From contig CAYZJD010000191.1 in the NCBI GenBank assembly GCA_964478455.1, positions 1 through 8,552 on the forward strand: a stretch of DNA of 8,552 nucleotides. The letters are read 5' to 3'. The DNA is from CAYZJD01 sp964478455 (GTDB lineage Bacteria > Acidobacteriota > Terriglobia > Bryobacterales > Bryobacteraceae). Made by a program: the position numbers and the translations under genes. The stretch's first letter is position 1, and each line of letters starts with the position of its first letter. Below the pieces are notes generated by a model that saw nothing but the letters and a program-made list of their open reading frames with translations, had not been told where the DNA came from and made no database searches. This document shows positions 1 to 6,107 of this stretch, one piece after another.

Positions 1-10
1 ACCATGTGCC

Positions 11-48
11 CGGTATATACCGCCGGCGTGGCGCGCAAGACTGCGCGC
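11..48. repeat. Two adjacent inverted repeats (CGGTATATACCG and GCGCGC-N6-GCGCGC)
   Basis: Bases 11-22 form a perfect 12-bp palindrome, CGGTATATACCG. Bases 31-36 and 43-48 are GCGCGC copies around the 6-base spacer AAGACT and can form a 6-bp stem. The first has the symmetry expected of a dimeric regulator site with an AT-rich centre in GC-rich DNA. The second could be a small RNA hairpin. With the neighbouring gene missing, neither can be tied to a function, and short palindromes also occur by chance. Confidence 0.35.
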
Positions 49-111
49 TCCACACTCACCCAGGCTCAGAGCCAGAAATGTAGAAACTCCCGGCGCAGGC
101 CAAGGGTGGCG

Positions 112-133
112 GGACAAGACCGGAGTCGTGTCC
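112..133 (-). terminator. Stem-loop after the TPR gene, possible operon terminator
   Basis: Bases 112-120 pair with 125-133 (GGACA and GAC arms against GTC and TGTCC), with one internal mismatch (117/128) and a four-base loop. The hairpin begins 13 bases past the stop codon of the last gene of the operon, where a terminator would be expected. No T-run follows it on the minus strand, so it is not a classical intrinsic terminator. It may be a 3'-end stabilising hairpin or a factor-dependent stop. Confidence 0.35.
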
Positions 134-146
134 TACGGGGGAGTGC

Positions 147-1358
147 TCAGCGGAAGGCGCGGCGGAGGAGGCGCTCGGCTTCGAGGCGCGAACCGGCGAA
201 GTCTTCCGCCTGCTGGACAGCCTGGTAGAGCTTGACTGCGTCGTCGCGCCGGCCGAGCAGGTCGTAGGTCTTGGCGAGTTCCAGGCGAGCGATGACAGTG
301 GTTCTCAGGCTGGCGCCGGTTTCGCCGAGCGCCTTGGCGAACCAATCCTCAGCAGTCGCGGTTTCTCCTTTTTGGCGGAAGGCGACGCCCAGCCCGTTGA
401 ACAGAGACGCACGCTCGAGCCCGAGGTAACGGCTGGGACCGGTTTCCAGTTCGCCGAGCATCTGCCGGTAGATCTCGATCGCCTTGTCCGTCTCCCTGGT
501 ACGAAGAGCGATACCCGCCATGTCCAAGGGCACGAGGAAATTTCGGGGGTATTTCTCCCGGAGCCGTTCCAGCAGTTCCAAGGCTGGGGAGTATCTTTTC
601 TCCCGCGTGTAGATGAGGATGAGGATGGTTGAGGCGTCGTCGGCCGTGAGCGTTCCCTTTTCGGCGGCCAGGCGTAACTGCCTCTTCCCCTCCTCCTTGC
701 TCCCGTAATGGCCGAGGAAGAAGGCCAGCCACTTAAGGCTCCAGTTGAGGCTGCCGGCCACATACTCATAGACCCCGACAGAGAGCCGGGCGTCATGGAA
801 TTCGGGGTCCCGGCGCAACAGCTCTTTGTGGTCGCGGAAGGTCTTCGTGCCGGCGCGGAACGCTCCCCACCAGTTGCGCTTCAAGCCGGTCTCAAAAGCA
901 GCCAGGTTCTGGTAAGCGAGGCCGCGCAGGAAGAGGGCGGCGCGGTCGCCGGGACTGGCCTGGAGGCGTAGCCGGGCTTTGTCAATGGCCTGCCGGTTGA
1001 CTTCGCGGAAGCGCTGTTCCACCCGCGGGTCCACCGCCGGCCGGAACTTCGGGTTTTCGGAGAAGAAATCGGACGAGGCAAAGCGGTCGAGGCTCAGCTC
1101 CTGTTTTCCACTCAACTCCCGAACCCAGTAAGTCATTGCCAGGTAGGCATAACCGGCGGGATCGTCCGGGGCTTCGCGGATCATCGTCTGAAATGTTTCT
1201 TCCGCCTGGTCGTACTGCATGTCGTAGAGGTCACGGAGGCCTTGCTGGATAGCGGCAAGCCGGTCCGGCGGGAACAAGGGCGTCTGGGCGGAGAGGACCA
1301 CCGCCAGACAGGCTGCAAGCAGGAGGCGGACTAGATGGCGGGCAGCCGGTTGTGTCAT
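147..1358 (-). CDS. Exported tetratricopeptide-repeat protein
   Basis: A 403-residue protein. Residues 7-24 form a signal peptide (Arg near the start, then a Leu/Ala/Val core ending VLSA), with likely cleavage near A24. The rest is alpha-helical with TPR-like helix pairs, seen most clearly at about residues 34-80, 137-185, 250-300 and 316-380 (for example YSPALELLERL and TAEDWFAKAL). The middle (about 195-235) carries the motif YEYVAGS, then LKWLAFFLGHYGSKEEG, which recalls TTC39/Iml2-type TPR proteins; that link is from memory and weak. The start is the ATG at 1358, because the frame upstream overlaps the kinase gene antiparallel-free but in a different frame and lacks sense. ATG and the kinase TGA share bases (ATGA), so translation is probably coupled, and no Shine-Dalgarno is visible. 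It probably acts as a periplasmic or outer-membrane-facing scaffold. The substrate or partner is unknown. Confidence 0.88.
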   Translation of the reverse strand: MTQPAARHLVRLLLAACLAVVLSAQTPLFPPDRLAAIQQGLRDLYDMQYDQAEETFQTMIREAPDDPAGYAYLAMTYWVRELSGKQELSLDRFASSDFFSENPKFRPAVDPRVEQRFREVNRQAIDKARLRLQASPGDRAALFLRGLAYQNLAAFETGLKRNWWGAFRAGTKTFRDHKELLRRDPEFHDARLSVGVYEYVAGSLNWSLKWLAFFLGHYGSKEEGKRQLRLAAEKGTLTADDASTILILIYTREKRYSPALELLERLREKYPRNFLVPLDMAGIALRTRETDKAIEIYRQMLGELETGPSRYLGLERASLFNGLGVAFRQKGETATAEDWFAKALGETGASLRTTVIARLELAKTYDLLGRRDDAVKLYQAVQQAEDFAGSRLEAERLLRRAFR

Positions 1359-3322
1359 TGCGCCGGCAGGGTCACCGTGATGCGGGTTCCCCGTCCCTCC
1401 GCGATCGGGCTGTCGATCGCTATTTCTCCCCCCAGTTGGCGCACGTTCTTGCGCACGATGGCGAGACCGAGCCCGGTGCCTCGCTGTTTGGTGGTGAAGA
1501 ACGGCTCGAAGATCTTCTCGCGAAGCTCCGCTGGAATGCCGGGGCCGCGATCGCTGATGGATATGGCGACCGAGTTTCCGGCGCTCGAAGCCTCGACAAG
1601 AACTTCGCTCTCCGGCTCGGACGCCTGGACGGCGTTGAGGGCCAGATTCAGCACGATCTGCTTGATGATTTCCGGGTTGCCGCGCTGCATCTTGAGCCCG
1701 GCGGCGATGCGGTGCGCGATGCGAATCCGGTCGCCGGCGCACTGGCGCGCGAGCACGTCGGAGGTGGTCTCGAGGAGCCCGCTGAGGTCCACCTCGGTGC
1801 GCTCCTCGGGCAGTGGCCGGGAAAAGGCGAGCAGTTGCTGGACCGAGCGGTTGAGGCGGTCCACCTCGTTGATCATGTAGTTCAGGTCGCGATCGTACTT
1901 CTGGCGCACCGAGGCGTCCTCGCGCATCAGTTGGGCCAGGGTCTTTACCGAGCTGAGCGGGTTCTTGATCTCGTGGGCGATGGTGGCCGCCACTTTGCCG
2001 AGGCTGGCGAGGTGTTCCTGCCGCGTGAGCGCCAGCTCGAGGCCGATCTTCTCCTCGACAACGCGGCACGTCCGGATGGAGTGGGAGATCTGCCGGCTCA
2101 AGCCTAACAGGATGGGCTCGTTTTCGTCGAGGAACACGCGAGGAGATGTGTCGAGCAGCAGCAACCCGGTGAGTTGTTCCTCGTACCACAGAGGGAAGAG
2201 GTAGTTGTAGCCCGCCTCTTCGAGCAGGGAGCGCAACTGCGGATCGGGCGCAAGGCGCTGATGGAGGATTTCGGCCTTTGCGTTACCGGCGAACTGCTCG
2301 AGCTGGTCGAGGATGCGGGCGGTAACGACGCCGGGGTCCCCGCCGAAGAAGCCTCTCAGCCGCGGTTCCCCGGCGGTCACCAGAAGGACGCGGCGCAAAC
2401 CGAACGTTCGCCCGACCTGCTCGGCAAGGTATTGGAGTCTCATCTCCAGATCGAGGATGCGCGCCGCCTCTTCGATGATGCGCTTGCTGAAATCGGCGTA
2501 CACCTGGGCGCGCTTGGAGAGGAAGCGGGTCATCCATCCATAGAGTGGGATCCAGATCAGGGCGGCAGCGAAGATCAACGCGATCTCGGTGAGATCCCGC
2601 AATGTTTCGAATCTGTCTTCGAGGAAGTCGGCCACACGGCGGATGACGAACAGATAGACCGCAAACACCAGGCCGAGCGTGACAGCGAAGGCGACGCGGC
2701 GGCTGATGAGGAGGTCCAGGAGGTGGAACGAGTAAACGAAGTAGAGCAGGCACAAGGGCGCGGCCAGCGACGCCAGCACAACGCCTTCGGAATCCGGCCC
2801 GGCGAGCATTCCGGCCAGGAAAGGAAGCAGCAGGCAAGCACCGAAAACGCGCGAGAAAGCGCGGGCGCGCGGCTCGGTGCGTCCGCGGGCGGAAAGGATC
2901 AACGCGGCCGCGCCGGCCAGCAGTAAGCCGATCCAGAGCCAGGCCGCAGCCGGGCGTTCTGTTCGCAGCAACCACCAGGCGACGGGCGCCGGAAGGTATC
3001 CGGCCAGGGACGGCCAGGCCGGCAGGCCTGCCCAAAGAAGGGCGAAGTGGAGATAGGAGGCCGGCACCAGCACGAGACCAAGATTGGCCATGCCGGCCAG
3101 GACGACCGCGGGCAGCGCGCCCTGCGCTTCCACGCTCGCCGCGCCGTGGAACAGAGCGATGGCGTTGGCGGCCTGCCAAAGGAAGCCCGCGGACAAAGCC
3201 GCGAGAAGCGCTCTTTCGGCCCTTCGGGGCGCAGGCTTACGAGCGAGGAGAACAACGAGAAAGAGATGCAGTATGGCGCCGGCGGCGAAGCCGAGCAACT
3301 TGAGTGTGGTGCTCAAGAGCAT
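1355..3322 (-). CDS. Multi-TM, GAF-like membrane sensor histidine kinase
   Basis: A 655-residue sensor kinase. Residues 1-265 hold about eight to nine hydrophobic segments with little periplasmic loop, suggesting that it senses within or close to the membrane. Residues 282-425 look like a GAF domain. The dimerisation/phosphotransfer helix has the H-box AHEIKNP, with the phospho-acceptor at H450. The ATPase domain has all boxes intact: N-box around N559-N563 (NLALNAVQAS), G1 DRGPGIP at 591-597, F-box FEPFF at 605-609 and G2 GTGLGL at 615-620, so it should be active. The AHEIKNPLSS/NLALNA style is that of NtrB/ZraS-like kinases, which usually work with sigma-54 activators; none is present here. 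The layout also recalls PrsK of exosortase systems, but no exosortase genes are nearby. The start at 3322 lies 4 bases after the upstream stop, with only a weak GGGA upstream. Confidence 0.93.
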   Translation of the reverse strand: MLLSTTLKLLGFAAGAILHLFLVVLLARKPAPRRAERALLAALSAGFLWQAANAIALFHGAASVEAQGALPAVVLAGMANLGLVLVPASYLHFALLWAGLPAWPSLAGYLPAPVAWWLLRTERPAAAWLWIGLLLAGAAALILSARGRTEPRARAFSRVFGACLLLPFLAGMLAGPDSEGVVLASLAAPLCLLYFVYSFHLLDLLISRRVAFAVTLGLVFAVYLFVIRRVADFLEDRFETLRDLTEIALIFAAALIWIPLYGWMTRFLSKRAQVYADFSKRIIEEAARILDLEMRLQYLAEQVGRTFGLRRVLLVTAGEPRLRGFFGGDPGVVTARILDQLEQFAGNAKAEILHQRLAPDPQLRSLLEEAGYNYLFPLWYEEQLTGLLLLDTSPRVFLDENEPILLGLSRQISHSIRTCRVVEEKIGLELALTRQEHLASLGKVAATIAHEIKNPLSSVKTLAQLMREDASVRQKYDRDLNYMINEVDRLNRSVQQLLAFSRPLPEERTEVDLSGLLETTSDVLARQCAGDRIRIAHRIAAGLKMQRGNPEIIKQIVLNLALNAVQASEPESEVLVEASSAGNSVAISISDRGPGIPAELREKIFEPFFTTKQRGTGLGLAIVRKNVRQLGGEIAIDSPIAEGRGTRITVTLPAQ

Positions 3323-3326
3323 CGCG

Positions 3327-4538
3327 TCATCCCGCCGCTCGCAGCGGAAGAGTCACCGTGAACACCGTTGCCGCACCGGGCCTGCTGCTCACGTCGATTC
3401 TGCCCCGATGCGAGCGCGCAATCTGGAGGCAGATGGGCAGGCCCAATCCCGTACCAACCCGAACCCCCTTGGTGGTAAAGCCGGGGTCGAAGATCTTGCT
3501 GAGATTCTCCGGCGGAATGCCGACGCCGTTGTCTGCGATCTCGATCTTGACGGATTCGCCGTCGCGCCAGGTGCGGATGCGGATCAGGCCGCGCCTGCCC
3601 GTCAGGCGGATGGCGTCCATCGCGTTCAGCAGCAGGTTCATCAGGAGCTGGTTGAGCGCGCGCGGATTACAGTCGACTTCGGGAAGTTCGCCAAGCTCGC
3701 AGACCACGTCGGCCTGGCGGTCCAGTTCGTGGCGGAGGAGCCGGAGGGTGCTTACGAGGCCGTCGTGGATCTGCGCCCTCTGCATGTCGGCGCGGTCCAG
3801 TTGCGCAAACTGGCGGAGGTTGGTGACCACAGCGTGGATGCGCTCGCAAGCCGCTTTCGACCGGGACGCCGTGGCGGTGAGGACCTCCAGGAACTCCTTG
3901 ACCTGGGAAGTGGTATCCGCGGGCTGGTTCCCGCACCACTCGCCGATCCTGCGGGCGGCGACCTCGAGGATGCCGCAGCCTGAGTGGAGGACGCCCAGCG
4001 GGTTGTTGATTTCGTGCGCCACGCCTGCGACCAGCCGCCCGAGCGAGGCCAGCTTCTCGGCCTGCACGCGGGCAGCCTGCGATTCCTTGAGTTCGGTCAG
4101 GGTCCGCTCCAGCTCCTTGAGGTAATGGCGGTTCTGGCGTATCAAACGCTGCTTGTCGACTGCGCCGGCGACCACGAGCCGCAGTTCTTCCAGCTCGAAC
4201 GGCTTGGCGAGGTAGTTGTGGGCGCCGGCGCGCAGAGCTTCGATGGCCATCTGCTCGGAGCCGTAGGCGGTGATGAGAACGACCAGCGGAGGCTCCGCGC
4301 CCTGGTTGACGTGCTTGAGCAGGGAGATGCCGTCCATGCCGGGCATGTTGATGTCGGAGACGATGACGTCGGGCTGGAAGGAGTCGATGGCGGCTAACGC
4401 CTTCAAGCCGTCCTCGGCCTCCTGGACGCGGTAACCCTGGGAGAGGGCGCGCGCGACGCCGAAGCGGGCCGCTTCCTCATCGTCGATGACCAGGACTTTG
4501 GGTTGGTCGTTCAAGGTTTCACACACCGGGGCAACCAA
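3327..4538 (-). CDS. Receiver domain-histidine kinase (REC-HisKA-HATPase), soluble
   Basis: A 403-residue cytoplasmic protein with no TM segment. The receiver domain (about 13-128) has the acidic pair D19/D20, phospho-acceptor D62 in SDINMPGMDG, T90 and K112. A charged helical, probably coiled-coil linker (about 128-165) leads to a kinase core with H175 in AHEINNP, N-box N301-N305, G1 DNGVGIP (336-342), F-box FDPGF and an intact G2 GTGLGL (362-367). Both halves keep their key residues. The receiver precedes the kinase, so phosphorylation of D62 by another kinase probably tunes autokinase activity at H175. This makes it a plausible integrator for the flanking membrane kinases. The start is uncertain: the listed codon is TTG, with other options GTG at 4526 and TTG at 4514. 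A TGA within the repeat just upstream limits the frame, and no clear ribosome binding site precedes any candidate. The kinase half resembles that of the upstream gene (shared ADMQ/ADIQ and FDPGF motifs). Confidence 0.92.
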   Translation of the reverse strand: MVAPVCETLNDQPKVLVIDDEEAARFGVARALSQGYRVQEAEDGLKALAAIDSFQPDVIVSDINMPGMDGISLLKHVNQGAEPPLVVLITAYGSEQMAIEALRAGAHNYLAKPFELEELRLVVAGAVDKQRLIRQNRHYLKELERTLTELKESQAARVQAEKLASLGRLVAGVAHEINNPLGVLHSGCGILEVAARRIGEWCGNQPADTTSQVKEFLEVLTATASRSKAACERIHAVVTNLRQFAQLDRADMQRAQIHDGLVSTLRLLRHELDRQADVVCELGELPEVDCNPRALNQLLMNLLLNAMDAIRLTGRRGLIRIRTWRDGESVKIEIADNGVGIPPENLSKIFDPGFTTKGVRVGTGLGLPICLQIARSHRGRIDVSSRPGAATVFTVTLPLRAAG

Positions 4539-4545
4539 GCCAATT

Positions 4546-4598
4546 CACCGCAGAGGCGCAGAGGACGCAGAGACTCGCCGTGGTGTGTCTCTGTGGTG
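4546..4598. repeat. Palindromic CGCAGAG-type intergenic repeat
   Basis: Ends CACCGCAGAG (4546-4555) and CTCTGTGGTG (4589-4598) are inverted copies. Pairing continues inward through 4560/4584, giving about 15 pairs if G-T wobbles are allowed. The left arm and loop hold three direct copies of CGCAGAG (from 4550, 4558 and 4567, give or take a base). Similar 'accgcagaggcgcagagg' elements are scattered between genes in many unrelated environmental bacteria; I recall this as general experience and could not search for it here. It lies between two co-directional kinase genes, 8 bases upstream of the first usable start codon of the receiver-kinase. In RNA it would fold into a strong hairpin, so it could attenuate transcription, block or expose translation starts, or punctuate the operon. 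Confidence 0.75.
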
Positions 4599-4624
4599 GT
4601 ACACCTTCCAATCCCCATGGCCGT

Positions 4625-6040
4625 TCAGGCCGGCAAACCGGGCCGGCGCTCGAGTTCCTGCTCGCTCAACCGGGGCAGCGTGACGCTGACGGTTGTGCCC
4701 TGTCCCTCGGCGCTATGAATGTGGATGTCGCCGCCGTGCTCGCGAACGATCTGGCGGGAGCTGAAGAGGCTCCAGTTCCCGGTGAGGACGCGATTGCCGG
4801 CGACTTTGAAGCCGGGGTCGAAGATGGCGCCTAATTCGTCGGCGGGCATGCCCCGGCCGTTGTCGGAGATGCGCACCTCGACGTGCGAATTCTGGTCGCG
4901 GGTGGAGATACGCACGCGGCCGTCGCCATTGGCGATGGCAACGACGGCATTATGCAGGAGGTTCGCAAAGACCGCGCTTAATTGCTGCGGGCGGCAGAGC
5001 AAGGGCTGGAGGGGCTGGAGTTCCAGTTCGATGTTCACCTTGCCCTTGATTTCCGGCTCCGCTAAAGCCACCACGTCGCCGATCAGCGCGTTGAGGTCCG
5101 CGGGCTGGATGTCGGCTTTATCGAGGTTGGTGAAGCGCTGCAAGCGGGCGACGATTTGCTGAAGGCGGCGCGCCGAGTCGATGACGGATCGCCGCAGCTC
5201 GGCCTGGAGAATGACGAGACGCTGGTGCTCGTCCGGGGGCGAAGTGGCCATGCGGGCGGCCAGCACCAGGAGAGTGTCGACGGCGCTGCGCAGAGCGCCG
5301 ATGGGATTGTTGAGCTCGTGACTGAGCGCGGCGGCCAGACGGCCGAGAGAGGCGGCGTTCTCGGCGAGCAGAACGCGTGATTGAGCCTGACAAAGACTTT
5401 CCGAGACGCGCACCGCCTCCCGGTGCGCCTGGAAGCTCGACCAGCGCTCGGCGTACAGCAGCGCCGTAAGTGCGGCGCTGATGAGGATGGTCGTAACGAT
5501 GAAGATGCTCTGTGTGCCGTCGGGATCCACGGACGAGAGGACGTTCCAACGAAGAGCCGCCGCACCGGCCAGCACGTAATACACCCACAGGCAAAAACCG
5601 ACAATCAACGTGTGCAGCGGCTGAAGCGGCAGGCTGCCGACGCCGACCAGAAGAACGGTGATGATCTGGCCGGAAATGTGATGGTCACCCACCTCGCCGG
5701 CGCCGTGCAGGATGAGAGAGAAGCTGATCAGGGTCGTGCCGGCCAGGACCCCGGAGACGCAGCCGGCGAGCCGCGCGCGCCGCCTTGCGTAGCGGGCGGC
5801 GAGGGCCGTAAGAATGCCGATCGCAACAATGCAACCGCACTGCCAGACCCGAATGGGCCACGCTCCCCGCTTCCCGGCGACGAGGAACTGCGCCTGGAGA
5901 GTGAGGATTGGCACGAGGATCTCGACCGCAGCGATGACCCAAAGTCCCTTGCGGCTCAGGCGCTCAGTCTCCCGCCGGAACGCCTGATCTTGCTCGGCGT
6001 CACCCGGCAAGAGGTACGAACGGATCTTCGTGAGGGTCAT
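4625..6040 (-). CDS. Membrane histidine kinase with atypical G2 box
   Basis: A 471-residue protein. About six TM segments occupy residues 33-197 (roughly 33-55, 65-83, 92-113, 125-137, 142-165 and 178-197), with a histidine pair at 120-121 in a loop. A helical linker (200-228) leads to the H-box SHELNNP with H241. The N-box (NLLHNAVVAI, N360/N364) and G1 (DNGRGMP, D393) are good and the F-box reads FDPGF, but the G2 box, normally GTGLGL, is RVLTGNWSLFSS (417-428). The frame is normal on both sides (RQIVREHGG, then GTTVSVTLP), so this is substitution, not a frameshift. ATP-lid function may be altered, giving a weak kinase, a phosphatase-biased enzyme or a pseudokinase. It is most similar in the window to the kinase half of the downstream receiver-kinase, suggesting old duplication. 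The start is ATG 6040; no clear ribosome binding site is visible. Confidence 0.9.
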   Translation of the reverse strand: MTLTKIRSYLLPGDAEQDQAFRRETERLSRKGLWVIAAVEILVPILTLQAQFLVAGKRGAWPIRVWQCGCIVAIGILTALAARYARRRARLAGCVSGVLAGTTLISFSLILHGAGEVGDHHISGQIITVLLVGVGSLPLQPLHTLIVGFCLWVYYVLAGAAALRWNVLSSVDPDGTQSIFIVTTILISAALTALLYAERWSSFQAHREAVRVSESLCQAQSRVLLAENAASLGRLAAALSHELNNPIGALRSAVDTLLVLAARMATSPPDEHQRLVILQAELRRSVIDSARRLQQIVARLQRFTNLDKADIQPADLNALIGDVVALAEPEIKGKVNIELELQPLQPLLCRPQQLSAVFANLLHNAVVAIANGDGRVRISTRDQNSHVEVRISDNGRGMPADELGAIFDPGFKVAGNRVLTGNWSLFSSRQIVREHGGDIHIHSAEGQGTTVSVTLPRLSEQELERRPGLPA

Positions 6041-6086
6041 GGAGCAGGTATCTATCAGTGTAATCCCGGCGGTCGGGTGCGTCTCT

Positions 6087-6105
6087 GAAGAAAGCGGAAA
6101 CCGCT
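6087..6105 (-). terminator. Weak intrinsic terminator-like hairpin after the kelch gene
   Basis: On the minus strand, AGCGG-TTT-CCGCT (6105-6093) forms a five-pair stem with a three-base loop, followed directly by a short T-rich run (TTTCTTC overlapping the stem end). It starts 2 bases after the TAG stop of the kelch gene. The stem is short and the T-run is broken, so read-through is likely. The remaining bases up to the kinase ATG (6041-6086) could hold a promoter, with a TGATAGATA stretch near 6049-6057, but no convincing -35 box is visible. Confidence 0.35.
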
Positions 6106-6107
6106 GG

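Larger units (their letters stand above)
1..146. other. 3' flank of the operon, no supported gene
   Basis: This is the stretch after the stop codon of the TPR gene, up to the window edge. I see no convincing coding sequence. It holds a stem-loop near the TPR stop (annotated separately) and two inverted repeats close to the left edge. A minus-strand frame opens at a GTG around base 53 and runs off the edge, but it has only about 17 codons and no ribosome binding site, so it is not called as a gene. Confidence 0.5.

Noticed and set aside
1..53. Partial minus-strand gene starting at a GTG near base 53
   Set aside because: Only about 17 codons are visible, without a ribosome binding site or recognisable motif, and it overlaps strong inverted repeats.
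1359..2189. N-terminal extension of the TPR reading frame (open from 2189) as part of a 680-residue protein
   Set aside because: This part overlaps the kinase gene on the same strand in another frame and is low-complexity Arg/Pro/Gly sequence. The signal peptide at 1358 marks the real start.
1355..3322. PrsK-type kinase of an exosortase/PEP-CTERM system
   Set aside because: The domain order is similar (multi-TM, GAF, kinase), but there is no exosortase, PrsR-like sigma-54 regulator or PEP-CTERM protein in the window, and the TPR gene is much shorter than PrsT.
4550..4573. CRISPR-like or tandem array from the CGCAGAG triplication
   Set aside because: The three units are 7-9 bases apart with no spacers, so this is internal structure of a dispersed repeat.
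4486..4718. Small plus-strand frames reading through the palindromic repeat (HRRGAEDAETRR-like peptide)
   Set aside because: This peptide is the usual translation of the CGCAGAG repeat and appears wherever the repeat does. It has no ribosome binding site and is not protein-like beyond the repeat.
4760..4789. A frameshift or sequencing error explaining the missing GTGLGL box
   Set aside because: The same frame gives normal kinase sequence immediately before (FDPGF) and after (RQIVREHGG), with similar spacing to the neighbouring kinase. A single indel would not restore this.
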